Positions 21,750 to 33,565 of a DNA stretch of 64,000 nt are shown piece by piece. The stretch is from the NCBI GenBank assembly GCA_028015205.1, contig CM051513.1, positions 43,218,841 to 43,282,840 on the forward strand, in the 5' to 3' direction. Source of the DNA: Mytilisepta virgata. Its lineage: Eukaryota > Mollusca > Bivalvia > Mytilida > Mytilidae. The stretch's first letter is position 1. Each line of letters starts with the position of its first letter. Made by a program: the position numbers and the translations under genes. The notes under the pieces were generated by a model, which did not search any database, was not told the DNA's origin, and saw only the letters and a program-made list of their open reading frames with translations.

Positions 21750-21864
21750 TTACACAGCTAAAGTTTACCCAGATTAAGTATTAAGTATTTAACTTATATT
21801 CAACAACTGAAAAATATCTTATTTATAAATGTCATATTGTGTAACCTTTATTCTTTAATTACAG

Positions 21865-22023
21865 CTAAATACAGCCAAGATGACAAATCAACGGATGAAG
21901 ATAAAGGACAAAATTCAAGTCTGTTAAATGCTGATGAAATGAATGATACTGATAAAATAGAAAAGGCTTCTGAGTCAAAACCAAGACATGAGCCAGCTTC
22001 AAAGAGAAAGATCAACATGGATC
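21865..22023 (+). CDS. Exon A of a second unrecognised gene
   Basis: The acceptor TTCTTTAATTACAG is followed by 159 bases encoding an acidic/basic, Ser-rich, probably disordered segment (KYSQDDKSTDEDKGQNSS, then KPRHEPASKRKINMD), then the strong donor ATC|GTAAGTG. It begins and ends in phase 1. It fits exon B at 22859. Confidence 0.6.
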
Positions 22024-22858
22024 GTAAGTGTTTGTATGTCAGATTATTTAAACTTTGAACTGATCCCATTTACAGACTTGGTCAATTGACCCCTTAAGGA
22101 ATTATTGCCATTTATAGTCAATTTTAACATTTTTTTGTTATTGTTTGTAATCTCATGAAACTATAATTTTTGAATTAAAAGCTAACAACGTTAAAATTCT
22201 GTGAACCTGTAATTTTAATGACGTCATAATTAAAACTCTACCATTTGTCTACGGAAACCCATTGTCAACGTCATAAACATAGTGATATACAGTCAGTGAC
22301 TGTAAATCAAGAATGAATATACCATCAATGCAATTTGTGTGTGCAAATAGCATGGCTGCAGTATATAAAAAGCATTAGAGTCAGGCAGAGGTTATTTGTT
22401 AGGTATACACTAAATTTTCTCAGTCACTCCATATATATGTTACATATAAAAAAGATGTGGTATGATTGCCAATTAGACAACTCTCCACAAGAGACCAAAT
22501 GACACAGAAATTAACAAGTAGAGGTCACCGTACTGCCTTCAACAATGAGCAAAGCCCATACCGCATAGTCAGTTATAACAGGCCCCGAAATGGCAATGTA
22601 AAACAATTCCAACGAGAAAACTAACGGCCTAATTTATGTATTTGTGTACTAAGTCAAGCTATTGTACCTTGTGTTATACTCTGGCAGGCTGGCTATCTTT
22701 CTTTGTTTATTAGTGTCTCGTAATTCTTAAAAATAAGTGTCTCCTTGAAAGAATGTAACTTTTTACATGTGTATACATGTTCAGCTAGTACATCATTTTG
22801 TACATGCAATTACGATTTTTCTACCAAAAAAATATATTCATTTGTTTTAAATTTACAG
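22024..22858. other. Intron with a dispersed-repeat copy
   Basis: The intron is bounded by GTAAGT and TTTAAATTTACAG. It contains a copy of the high-copy repeat at about 22448-22625 and nothing else recognisable. Confidence 0.55.
22448..22625 (+). repeat. High-copy dispersed repeat
   Basis: This is a well-preserved copy: AAGATGTGGTATGATTGCC, CTCCACAAGAGACCAAATG, GGTCACCGTACTGCC, TTCAACAATGAGCAAAGCCC and GGCCCCGAAATG in order. Confidence 0.88.
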
Positions 22859-22929
22859 CTATTCAGCCAGAGAAAGATGATTTAAGCAGTCAGGCAAATA
22901 AATCAACTTTCATCAAACAGTACCTCAAG
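22859..22929 (+). CDS. Exon B of the second unrecognised gene
   Basis: The acceptor AAATTTACAG is followed by 71 bases encoding IQPEKDDLSSQANKS and TFIKQYLK, then the donor AAG|GTAAATT. It starts in phase 1, matching exon A, and ends in phase 0, matching an acceptor at 24438. Confidence 0.55.
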
Positions 22930-23191
22930 GTAAATTCAATTTGAATAAATAGATTCATCACATAACATGAACAGGATTCTTTACTCATTAATACGAAATT
23001 AATGTAAACAATGTTGTAAGAAACGAAGAAGAAAAAGTGTAAATGCCTACTCTGAGAATGAAGTTAATAGGAAAATCACTTCTCATGCATTGTTTTATAA
23101 ACTGGTCCTTTCTTAATTTTGGCTGTTGCCAGAAACACTCTTGCAATGAATATTTTAGCACATACTATTCAGAAAGGTAAAGAAATACAAA

Positions 23192-24040
23192 CAAGAGGCT
23201 CTCAAGAGCCTGAATCGCTCACCTGGCAAACAATGCACTATAAACTAAATCTCATCATCACCATTCACTAAGGATACCATGTTTACTTTAAAAACCAAAT
23301 ATTGCTGAAATCTGAGCAAGTGTAAAAAATGGGGGGAAAATGGGAGCCATTTTAAAAATGGCCGTCCAAAACAAACTTTCATCATCACCACTCAACTCGG
23401 GATACCATGTTTACCTTGAAAGTAGCTTTCATCTTCATTTTCTTTCTATAATTCAGGAAAAAAATAGCAAAAAAGAGCATTTTGACCCCTTTGTTCTATT
23501 TTTAGTAAGGGCGGACATGTTTTTCGACCAATCAAAAATCCAAGCATTAACGTTTTGCAGGATACTCCAAGGAACAATCTTACCAAGTTTCATTTGATTT
23601 TGAATAGTAGTTTCAGAGAAGAAGATTTTTGAAATAATAACATAAAAAAGCCAAAAATGTCAAAAAAGGGCAATAACTCTAACATCAGTTTACAGATTTT
23701 TACGAAAATCAGCACACAGGTAGCTCTCATCATGCTGAACACTTTCAACCTGCCAGAATTTGCCGTAACCTAATGATTTTTGAGATATTTGCGAAAAACT
23801 GTTGTTTGACCCCTATGTTCTATTTTTAATAACAGTGGCCATGTTTTTCGACGGATCAAAAATCGAAGCATAAACTTTGTGCAGGATACGCTAAAGAACA
23901 ATCATGCTAAGTTTTATCCAAATCCATTCAGTAGTCTCAGAGGAGAAGATGTTTGAAAAATTGTTAACGATGACGACAGACGACGACGGACGCAAAGTGA
24001 CGAGAATAGCTCACTTAGCCTTTTAGGCCAGGTGAGCTAA
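23192..24040 (+). mobile_element. Hairpin-ended repeat S, copy 2
   Basis: It starts with GAGGCTCTCAAGAGCCTGAA (a small hairpin), then TCGCTCACCTGGC, and ends in GACGACGACGGACGC and TAGCTCACTTAGCC with its hairpin partner GGCCAGGTGAGCTA. It lies in the intron between exons B and C. It aligns closely with 26242-27730 over most of its length. Confidence 0.8.
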
Positions 24041-24215
24041 AAAGATGTGGTATGATTGCCAATGAGACAACTCTCCACAAGAGACCAAATGACACAGAAA
24101 TTAACACTTATAGGTCACCGTACGGCCTTCAACAATGAGCAAAGCCCATACCGCAAAGTCAGCTATAAAAGGCCCCGAAATGACAAATGTAAAACAATTT
24201 AAACGAAATAACTAA
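24041..24215 (+). repeat. High-copy dispersed repeat abutting repeat S
   Basis: AAAGATGTGGTATGATTGCC starts directly at the end of repeat S, and GGCCTTCAACAATGAGCAAA and GGCCCCGAAATGAC follow. The exact adjacency suggests insertion at the S terminus or into its A-rich end. Confidence 0.85.
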
Positions 24216-24438
24216 CGTTCTAATTTATGTAAACGGCAGAATGCGTTAACTATATAATTTCCAGCATTCCATGATATTGATTTTTAATTTTTTTTAGCAG
24301 CGTATATAATATATATATACGCACGCAATAGTCTTTACAAAAAGGCATAAATGTACATGTATAATCCTTGGAATAATTTGTATATGGAAACTTTCTTTTT
24401 AATTACAGCATTAAAAACTGGCTAGCATCCCCTTTCAG

Positions 24439-25068
24439 CAGGCAAAGAAAATTCATCTTTATACTTCAACTGACATCCAGAAGTCATATGGATTAAGAAG
24501 ACAGAAGATGGAATTTATCAACAAAAAGCTTCGGCAACTGTTTGAAGACCAAAGTGTTGGATCGAAAAATAAAACCACAATTATGGGTATAGCTGAAGTA
24601 GCTTGGGGTGTGTATAATGCAGAAGAGGCAAGAATAGACCAATTTCAAGTGAAAAGCCTTATAACTGCTTTAAATAATAAGGGTCATCAATATAATGAAA
24701 GGCAGACAAAAAACAATTCAGAGAGATACAGAAAGAGTTAATAGAGCCCCCAGTGACATTAGTGTACAATTAAAAAGGATTTAAGAAATAAAGGAGACCA
24801 TGGACATGGTCGATGAAGAAAAAGAATGAAGGAAGCAGAAGAAAGCCTTTCTCAGATGCATCATGAATTGCAAAAAGCTACAGATGCACTCAGAAAGGCC
24901 TGTGGTGTGAAAATTCTGCAAATGCAGCATCTGTTGCGGGAAATGAAAGATCAGGATGAAGAAGAATGCATCAGTGATGATGCTTCCGTTACAAGCATCA
25001 TTGAAGAAATCAAAGGTATCGGTGACAAAACTGATGATGAAGAACTAGAAAACCCAAACCTTAGCTAA
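24439..25068 (+). pseudogene. Exon C of the second unrecognised gene, frame-shifted
   Basis: After CCCTTTCAG the phase-0 frame encodes QAKKIHLYTSTDIQKSYGLR, then MEFINKKLRQLFED and IAEVAWGVYNAEEARIDQF, up to TAA 24739-24741. Coding quality continues past this in shifted frames (TIQRDTERVNRAPSDIS, then DMVDEEKE). It returns to the first frame at 24826 with a coiled-coil-like stretch (ESLSQMHHELQKATDALRK) and an acidic tail ending at 25068. At least two indels therefore separate the parts, unless the real structure has small introns here. The family is not recognised. Confidence 0.5.
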
Positions 25069-26241
25069 ATCAGAATGCAGATTGATATCATTTACTTTCT
25101 TTCATATTGAAGGCAGTTTTCATATAAACTATCTTTCTATAACTTTTTTTGTAACCTACACAATACACACCTGTTCTAAACTAACTATTTTCCAGAAGAG
25201 CAAAATTGAGACTTTGAATATTAATAGAGAACATTGACTTAAATAATGTTGTATTGATTTGATAATGAAACTTCACAGTTTGTTACATGAATATATGGTG
25301 TTTCATGAGAAAAAAATTTGCTGTGTATAAGATATTTTGTTTAAAATTGTGCATTATGTTACATATTTATAGGTACAGTACTAGTGTTACCCCAATTTCA
25401 GGTCTTATTTCATTTCATGTTCATAGCTTTCGTTCCTTAAATTTTAAAATATATTACATACATAAAGTGATCTACATGTATATATAGTTATTTATTTATC
25501 GTCAGTATGTAAGTGTTGATATTGTGTACATTTACAAAAATTTTTTGAAAGAATTGTGCATTATGTTACATATTTGTAGGTACAGTACTAGTGTTACACA
25601 TATTTCAGGTCTTATTTCATTTCATGTTCATAGCTTTTCGTTGCTTAAATTTTCAAATATATTACATACGTAAAGTGATCTACATGTATATATAGTTATT
25701 ATTTATCTCAAATATGTAAGTGTTGATATTGTGTACATTTACAAAAACTATTTGAAGAATACATTACGTTGAAGTCATTTCCTGCTTACAGTGGACATCT
25801 GATCATTTATATTGAGAAGTACTTGGAAACTTAACAACCATCTCTTCTCAATATATAATATTAAAAGAAATGGTATGATTGCCAATGAACTAACTATTTG
25901 CCAGAGTTATCAACTGTACCGTCTTCAACCTTACCTTATAGTTATTGGCTTATTTAAAAAGCTATGGAACACCCATCTTAAAAAATTTGGCTTATCTTAT
26001 CTTAGTCCAGCAAAACCTTTGGAACATTTTTGTAAAATGTTTTGAAAAATTTGGAAAATTTCAAGTTGGGCCGTTTTCGTATCTTGGAAATTTTCAAGTG
26101 TTAAAGTTCAAAGTTCTTTATTAACCAATCATGGGCCCCGGAGGGCATATAAATCACAAATTACAACTGAATTAAAATAGTATAACACAACAAAGGAATT
26201 AATGTCAAATCATAAGATTTAATATAGTAAAGAGTATAATA
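25069..26241. other. 3' flank with direct repeat and repeat fragments
   Basis: No gene was seen. Besides the 208-bp direct repeat, a dispersed-repeat fragment lies at about 25865-25950 (GGTATGATTGCCAATGAAC, then GTCTTCAACC). A possible minus-strand LINE 3' end lies at about 26105-26165 (complement of AATAAAGAACTTTGAAC). Confidence 0.45.
25339..25755. repeat. Two-unit direct repeat, ~208 bp each
   Basis: The block starting ATTGTGCATTATGTTACATA at 25345 recurs at 25554, and the block ending GTTGATATTGTGTACATTTA does likewise. Identity is high. Confidence 0.9.
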
Positions 26242-27730
26242 ACAAGAGGCTCTCGAGAGCCTGAATCGCTCACCTGGCAAACAATGCACTATAAACTAAA
26301 TTAATATATTATTGTTTGTTGTAAATTAAACTGAGTATTAAAGGTCATATTAAATGCTTAAAATACCTTTAAAAGCCTTTCAAGAACCTCTGGAAAGAAA
26401 TGGACATGAGTTCTCCCTACGCTTGATTAAGATACAGTCATGGTCAATCTGATGATTCACAATACAAAATACAAGCTTTAATTCATCTTCAAATACAAGT
26501 ATAAATCTTTTGGTCTATATGTTGTCTTCGTTTTTAAAATGTTTGAAAGAAGTTATGTTGCTAACAACGATGATGACGGACACCAAGTGATGGCAATTAA
26601 AAGTTCACATATTATGAAGTTTAATCATTGTTATACAACATTCCCATTACCATTCACTAAGGATATCATGTTTACTTAAAAACCAAATATTGTTGAAATC
26701 CGAGCAAGTGTAAAAAATGGCAGCCATTTCAAAAATGGCCGTCCAAAACAAACTTTCATCATCACCATTCAACTCGGGATACCATGTTTACCTTGAAAGT
26801 AGCTTTCATCTTCATTTTCTTTCTATAATTCAGGAAAAAATAGCAAAAACAGCATTTTGACCCCTATGTTCTATTTTTAGTAAGGGCGGACATGTTTTTC
26901 GACCAATCAAAAACCCAAGCATTAACTTTTTGCAGGATACCCTTAGAAACAATCTTACCAAGTTTCATTTGATTTTGAATAGTAGTTTCAGAGAAGAAGA
27001 TTTTTGAAATAATAACATAAAAAAGCCAAAAAAGCCAAAAAAGGGCAATAACTCTAACATCAGTCGACAGATTTTCACGAAAATCAGCACACAGGTAGCT
27101 CTCATCATGCTGAACACTTTCAATCTGCAGAATTTACCGTAACCTAATGATTTTTGAGATATTTGCGAAAAACTGTTGTTTGACCCCTATGTTCTATTTT
27201 TAGTAACAGTGGCCATGTTTTTCGACGCATCAAAAATCGAAACAAACTTTGTGCATGATACCCTAAGGAACAATCTTACCAAGTTTCATTTGATTTTGAA
27301 TAGTTGTTTCAGAGAAGATTTTTAAAATAATAACATAAAAAAAGCCAAAAATGTCAAAAAAGGGCAATAACTCTAACATCAGTTTACAGATTTTTACGAA
27401 AATCAGCACACAGGTAGCTCTCATCATGCTGAACACTTTCAACCTGCCAGAATTTGCCGTAACTTAATGATTTTTGAGATATTTGCGAAAAACTGTTGTT
27501 TGACCCCTATGTTCTATTTTTAGTAACAGTGGCCATGTTTTTCGACGGATCAAAAATCGAAGCATAAACTTTGTGCAGGATACGCTAAAGAACAATTATG
27601 CTAAGTTGTGTCCAAATCCATTCAGTAGTTTCAGAGGAGATGTTTGAAAAATTGTTAACGACGACGACGACGACGGACGCAAAGTGATGAGAATAGCTCA
27701 CATGGCCTTGTAGACCAGGTGAGCTAAAAA
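26242..27730 (+). mobile_element. Hairpin-ended repeat S, copy 3 (with internal duplication)
   Basis: It has the same ends as copy 2: GAGGCTCTCGAGAGCCTGAA at the left, and ATAGCTCACATGGCC paired with GACCAGGTGAGCTA at the right. Internally the block with GGGCAATAACTCTAACATC and TGTTTGACCCCTATGTTC occurs twice (about 27040-27220 and 27360-27530), which explains its greater length. Confidence 0.8.
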
Positions 27731-28451
27731 TGATTGATTTTTATACCTTTACTATGCCCAGCTGAACTCCAACATCATTCAAAGGGAGATAATTCCAATT
27801 GAATAATGCCGGTCTTCAACTGTGTTAGATATATGGAAATAATAAAAAAATATAGTTTTTATTTATATTAACATTGAATCGACATGGAATATTAAATGAC
27901 TAATAGTGAGAGTCTTGGAGCATACGATGGATACGTCGCTACAGAAATTCTAGACAAGAAATTATAGTTTTTATTTATATTAACATTGAATCGACATGAA
28001 ATAATAATAAATATATATTTTTTCTGGAAATTTACATTTGCAGATGCATTTTTTTTTTAATTCCAGCGTCTTCCATTAGGGGGGGGGGAGGGGGGTCGAC
28101 TATTTCTGGAAAAGCCCATTTATGAGGTAGACGAACTGTAAAATTAGCAAGGAATTCATGATGAATATTTGAATTAATTTTTACAAGTAATCCCCGGGGT
28201 CAGAGTATACAGACGTTTAAAATCATTTTTTGTTCAAGGCGTTTGTTTCATGTTGTCAAGTGATAACTAAAATACATATTTACCTAGCTACTGTAGCTTC
28301 TGTGATATCTTTTCACTCGGTGGAGCTACAAGGCGGTCCCATAACTCTAAATGAAGCAGCCCGGTGAGATTTACACTTATTTTGACAGTTCAAAAACACT
28401 AATATTGACTGTAAATAAAATACCAAAATTATTAATGCTATTACTATAACT
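27731..28451. other. Gene-free stretch with a short direct repeat
   Basis: GTTTTTATTTATATTAACATT occurs near 27855 and again near 27965, with matching flanks. A G-run lies at 28079-28098. No gene was seen. Confidence 0.5.
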
Positions 28452-28530
28452 TAATACAAATACAAAATACAAATATTTTATTAGCACAAACTCATCAACA
28501 ATAAATGGTTAAGGCTCATGGCGTATTAAA
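28452..28530 (-). mobile_element. 3'-end stub of the minus-strand LINE family 2
   Basis: About 75 bases match the 3' end of the element at 29552-31548: CCATTTATTGTTGATGAGTT, then AATAAAATATTTGTATTTTG, read on the minus strand. It is a very short 5'-truncated insertion. Confidence 0.7.
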
Positions 28531-28559
28531 TATATACATAGTAAGGGAGTCTATTCATG

Positions 28560-29300
28560 GTATACATTTGCAGATACTATTTTAAAAGATTTGGATATAC
28601 ATGCTGACCAATTCAACTTAACTAAAGAAAAGTTCAAAGATACAGCCAAAAAAGCAGTTTTAGAAAAATATGAAAAATTAACATTGGAAAAAATTTCCAA
28701 ATTTGATACATCTTCAAAACTTTATTGGTATGGAAAACTTAAAAAAGATTGTAACTTAGAAAAGTATCTTGAACATAGAAATTGTAATTATAGACAGTTA
28801 ATAACCAAATTTAGATTAAGTGACCATTCTCTTGGCATTGAAGTTGGTCGTTACACAAGAATTCCAAGGGAACAAAGATTATGTAGAAAATGTCAAGTCT
28901 TAGATGATGAAAAACATTTCTTTTTTGATTGTGAAATAAATGCCTCTTTACGTAATGATTTTTTGAATGAATTAAAATACTGCATAACCTCTTTCGAAGG
29001 ACTGGACACTCAAACTAAATTAATTAAAATATTGTGCCCCTCTACAGAACTTGTTTGTCACACTGGAGTCTTTATTAAACAGTCTTTAGAACTGAGGGCT
29101 TCAGACCCTGGTCGGACAGGTTCCTAATTTGTACACTTTTTTATACATACAAAATGTACATGCTGATATGGAGAATTTTTTTTTTTTATTATTCAAATTG
29201 AACTATACATGTGTCTTTTATTTCAGCTTGTGTGTTGTATGTTATTTGTATGTTGCTTTGGTCCTTATGGACGTAATTATGCTAAATAAAGATTGATATA
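28560..29300 (+). mobile_element. 5'-truncated LINE of the RNase H-less type, plus strand
   Basis: It carries the C-terminal end of a LINE ORF2 (28573-29127) followed by a short 3'UTR ending in ATGCTAAATAAAGATTG. No upstream reverse transcriptase is present. It is related to, but distinct from, the minus-strand element at 29552-31548. Confidence 0.7.
28573..29127 (+). pseudogene. LINE ORF2 C-terminal fragment
   Basis: The frame encodes YRQLITKFRLSDHSLGIEVG, then RIPREQRLCRKCQ and DDEKHFFFDC, a CxxC...H...C arrangement usual at the end of CR1/L2/RTE-like ORF2 proteins that lack RNase H. It stops at 29127. No catalytic domain remains, so it is a non-functional fragment. Confidence 0.75.
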
Positions 29301-29610
29301 ATAGATTATACATAAAAAGTGTTGTAAACAATGACTATATTAATATGTAATATTGTATAATAATCTCATCTATTGGGTGTTTTAAGGCCTTTCAAATTTG
29401 TAATCTTGAAGTCGCTGAAATCAAAACAATACAATAAACTCCTAAATTGTCACTTTAAATAAATGTGCATCATGGATCGACTAAACTTTTCATTAATTTA
29501 CACAAGTGTTGAAGTTTTTACATATTAAAAAATCTGCTCCGCCTAACGGGAGCATTATACAAATACAAATACAAATATTTTATTAGCACAAACTCATCAA
29601 CAATAAATGG

Positions 29611-31548
29611 TTATGGCTCAGCTTTACGCAGGTTCAAACTGTCTGAAATGAAAGAGGAAGTCAATCTTAGAATTGTATATGAATTGTTATTTAATAAAAA
29701 GTTTTTATTATTTTCATTTTTTTCAAATTTTGTAGGATCATCGATTATATTTGAAACTTTTTGGTAAAATATGGCCCTTTTAGTTGAGTATTTTTCACAA
29801 TGTAAAAGAAAATGTTTTTCATTTTCAATTTGACCACTAGGCATCTGTGATGGATCACGGGGGCTCAACCCATAGAGCTGTCTAGCGCGTCCCCAGGTGG
29901 CGGATAGGGGAGACCCTCTCGTTGGGGGGTTGTCTGGTCATAATACGGAAAACCTGACCGCGGACCATAGTGGGTAATGTGTTTGGAGAATGCCACACTC
30001 CCTGCACGCTAAAGACCCCGTCTGTAGTTTTCGAAAAAGAGTAGGCTGATGGCCGCTACAGAAGGCTAAATTATCCGACCCTACCCAACCATCCTCCTTT
30101 TACAGTGGCAGCCAAAATTGGTTCCCCTTTGTTTCCCATCCCACCCCTAATTGAGTTTGATAAATTGAACAGGTTCTCGTCCTGAAGAAGCATGAAATAT
30201 TTGCCACTGGACGTTAAGCAACAATCAATCAATCAATCAATCAATTTGACCAGAATCACATACAGAGCAGTATCTCTCATTTCTGGGAATATTTAGATGT
30301 CTCCCTCTTTCAATCATCAGTGTATGAGCACTTATACGGATCTTATATATTGCAGCTCTGTCACTTCTGTTTCTTAAAATATCAACATAGGGGGGTCTTG
30401 GACCCATTATGTAGACGCTCTTGAAAAAGTCTAACTTCTTAGATTCAAGTATGTTTGCATTTTGAACTTGCAAACATTGGTCATTAATTCTTTATTTAAT
30501 GGAATTTAAATTACCTTTAACATAATTAAAGTTATTAATGATATACGACATTCCAAGTCCATTTAAAAGACTCTTTATCTTTATGACCCAAGGGTTTGAA
30601 TCTACAGATTTAGTGAATATATCATATACCAAAGAATTTTCCGTAGAAACTATATGGTTCTGGAAATTGAATATTGAATATAATATTTTATTTTTCAATT
30701 AAGTTCGGCTCGACATCCATCATTAGATGCCTTACAATGAACCCCTAATATATTTTTGATAAATTAACATGAAGTTTTTCAAAGGGGTCAGAATCTGTAA
30801 AATTTGAGTCCACCCCCCAAATTTCACTACCATATGTAAGAATGGGAGTAACTAAACAATCAAACAATTTTTCAAGAAGTCAACATGGGTTGTTGAGACC
30901 TATAGTTTTCTTTATCTTATAGTATGCCTTCCTGGCTTTTTCCATTAGAGTATTAACAGCAAGACAAAAATTGCCATAATACTTTAAAACAATACCTTAA
31001 TAGCAATAATTTGTAACCGTTTCAAGATTTGCATTATTATAGGTAAAATGGTTTAAAAATGTCTTGCCGTTAGAATTAAATATCTTAATTTTTGATTTGT
31101 CAGTATTAACTTGAAGTTTCCATGATGAACAATATTCATGTAAAATATCAAGAGATTTTTGCAGACCCTCTTTGCTTTCAGACAGCAAAACAATATCGTC
31201 TGCATATAAAAGAATGTTCAAATAGGTATCCCCAATGGAAACTGGATCCGTATGTTTGTTATCAAGATTACCTATTAGTTCATTTATATAATAGTTAAAA
31301 AGAAGGGGACTCAATACGTCGCCTTGTTTAACACCCCTTTCTGATAAGAATGGAGGGCTAAGCCCATTAGAAAATTTTATTCTACATACTGTATCAGTAT
31401 ACATTGAATGAATAACATTAAAAATTTTATGGGGATATTGTGTTTTATGAGTTTAGAAAATAAACCAAGTCGCCATGCGGTATCAAATGCCTTTTTTAAA
31501 TCTATGAAGGCAGCAAAAACTTTTTTCTTTTTTTTTGTCTATATTGAT
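29611..31548 (-). pseudogene. Reverse transcriptase ORF2 remnant of LINE family 2
   Basis: Starting from 31548 on the minus strand: FIDLKKAFDTAWR (RT block A), then from 31404 GVKQGDVLSPLLFNYYINEL, LLYADDIVLLSES (the catalytic YADD) and the SSWKLQVNTDKSKI block. A linker follows, then RYCSVCDSGQ, cut by the SINE and resuming as ENEKHFLLHCEKYS, to the end LNLRKAEP at 29611. Several frameshifts and stops lie between 30480 and 31000. No RNase H is present. Confidence 0.85.
29837..30240 (+). mobile_element. SINE with LINE-like (AATC)n tail, inserted in LINE family 2
   Basis: The 12 bases TCAATTTGACCA flank it at 29825-29836 and 30241-30252. The ~400-bp body has no ORF. The 3' end GGTTCTCGTCC, AATATTTGCCACTGGACGTT and AAGCAACAATCAATC parallels the AATC-tail LINE (AGTTCTCGCCG, AATATCGCCAGC.CGGCGTT, AAA.CAA.CAATC). 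A second copy, reversed, is at 63201-63431. The head is not an obvious tRNA, 5S or 7SL sequence. Confidence 0.82.
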
Positions 31549-32262
31549 CATACGACCGCGCTTTGTCGTACACTTGTTTTTGCTAAAAATGAATTTTTTC
31601 TCTAACGAAGGCCTCTTGTTTTTTTTTTTAAAATAATTCAAAGTTCTTTTAATTGTAATCACTTTCTTATTATCGTTGATACCTTTGTATAGATATAATA
31701 CAAGACTGGTTTTAAGTATTTCGGATTTTGGCCCTGTTTCTCCCTTTTTGGGCTCTTTTCCTTTTCACAGCTGGGCCCAATGTGCTTTTTATTAATATAC
31801 TTTATTTCTACTCTCAATAACCTTTCCATAGACATATTACAACGCTATTTTTAATTAAGTTTAATTTTTCACCCCTTTTGGGCCCCTATTCCAATAAGGT
31901 GTGTTGCCAGGACCCCAAAATCAAACTTGTCTGCATTTTGTGCATAGTAACATTGTACCAAAATATGAAAAGAATTGATCAAGGAAAATAAAATTAAAGC
32001 CTGGAAACCAACAGTTTACATTTTGACCGCTTTTTGGCCCCTTTTTCAAAAACAGGTGGGGTCAGGACCCCCAAAATCGAACTTCGTCTGCAATTTGTCC
32101 ATAGTAATATTGTATCAAAATATGAAAAGAATCGGTCAAAGGAAACAAAAATTAGAGCCCGGAAACTAAATGTTAACAGACGAGGCGGACGCCGTACGAC
32201 GACGCGAACGACGACGACAGACCCATACCATAATACGACCACACTTATGTGCGGTCGTATAA
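31549..32262. mobile_element. Short element with ATACGACCGC terminal repeats
   Basis: It opens with ATACGACCGC near 31552 and closes with GCGGTCGTAT at 32251-32260. Just before the right end lies a hairpin (ATACGACCACAC / GTGCGGTCGTAT). The interior has repeated TTTTGGGCCC and CCCAAAATC.AACTT phrases and a CGACGACG-rich end like repeat R1. There is no coding capacity. It is probably a shorter relative of R1. Confidence 0.6.
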
Positions 32263-32824
32263 AAAGAATTTCACATTGGCTACATGCTTATATATATAAG
32301 GAAATCACAAATCTAAACACCTCTTAACATTATTCATTTCAAAAATGGCTTAACAAAAAAAATCTACATAATGGTTACACGCTTACATAAGGAGGAAAAT
32401 ACTAACATTGTCAAAGAACCTCTTAAGTTGTTACACAGTTAGCTGGACAGCTACAATAGGAGAAAAATATGTCTTCAAACCTTAAAAGTTGAGCCCTCTT
32501 CATGGAATTCGAGTTACAGACATCCAATTCAATTGCTAGAATTCACTCTATTTTGACCTGCAATAAAAGATGCAAGAAATATATTTTGATATCCTCAACT
32601 ATTGCAGTGTTTTAAAGGGAGATTCAGTAATGATTTCATGTCGGTTCAAGCCTTATTTGGATCTATGTCGAAATTGGAAAAATGTGTGAATTACCACAAA
32701 AATTTTTTTAAAAAGTCATGAATTTATGTAAATATTTTGGGATTTGCATAAAATGTACATGTACATGTATACGATACTGACAAGTTAGGGCTACGTAGAG
32801 TTTTTTTTCATTCTTTCAGATTAC
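32263..32824. other. Gene-free AT-rich stretch
   Basis: No gene, clear repeat or RNA was seen between the ATACGACCGC element and the left target-site copy of LINE A. Confidence 0.4.
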
Positions 32825-32837
32825 TTTCAAACTTTCA

Positions 32838-33565
32838 CCCCCGGTGGATCGCTATCCTTGCCGTGGTCGGGGGGCTAGCGTGTCTCAGTGATCTTGAGAG
32901 CTATGCCAGCTGGAGCTTCGTCTCCTGGTAGGGTTACCCATGCTGGACTAGTCGAAGGGTAGAGACCAGACTAAAGCGATCCGAACATCGTACGAGTTGC
33001 CCGATGTTTAAAATAAAAATAGGCACTCCAACCTGTAGGCCGTGGGTTGCTACCCATGTCGATGGTTGACGAGATCCTGGACGAGAGACTGTTGCTAGAC
33101 TCCTGTCGAATGGAAGAGGTTTCAGACTCAATATTCTGCTTTCGCTCCGATATCATCTAAACGGGAGGTCAGATGGGCCCGGTCTGATCAATCGGCTGGT
33201 CATGCCAAGCCCTTCAGTTTTTCCTTCAATTTAGCTTTCCTGTAATCATGATGTTTTTCAATGTTGAATAAGAGCTTTTTAAAAAAAACAAGGATGACTG
33301 AGGGGCGGTGGCTCATGGGTCAATCAAGTGGTACGCTTTCTATTGCGCTTGATGGATACGCTCTGCTTGAGTATACTGTTCTTGGAACATCTGGTGCTTT
33401 CCGTAGTGGATCTTGGGTGCCAATTTTGGGGACGAGCTACAATTGTTTGGAGCTCGGTTTCAGCATTGGCACTTGACCCCGGCTCGCCACGGTAATATAG
33501 TATCGCCCTTGTAGGTACTCCGAGGAGGGTGGATGACAAGAATGGTGAATATTTTTTCTTTCATT
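32838..33565 (+). promoter_or_regulatory. LINE A 5'UTR, presumed internal promoter
   Basis: This is a GC-rich leader with no ORF of its own. Non-LTR elements carry their pol II promoter here, so a promoter is expected from family knowledge. The block shared with B and C (GATCAATCGGCTGGTCA) may be functionally retained; that is inference. Confidence 0.45.

Larger units (their letters stand above)
29552..31548 (-). mobile_element. LINE family 2, 5'-truncated and interrupted
   Basis: The minus strand carries, in order, a reverse transcriptase fragment, a linker and a Cys/His C-terminus, then a 3' end with AATAAAATATTTGTATTTG. It is cut by a 404-bp SINE at 29837-30240 and stops at the right against the TIR element beginning near 31549. 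Confidence 0.85.
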
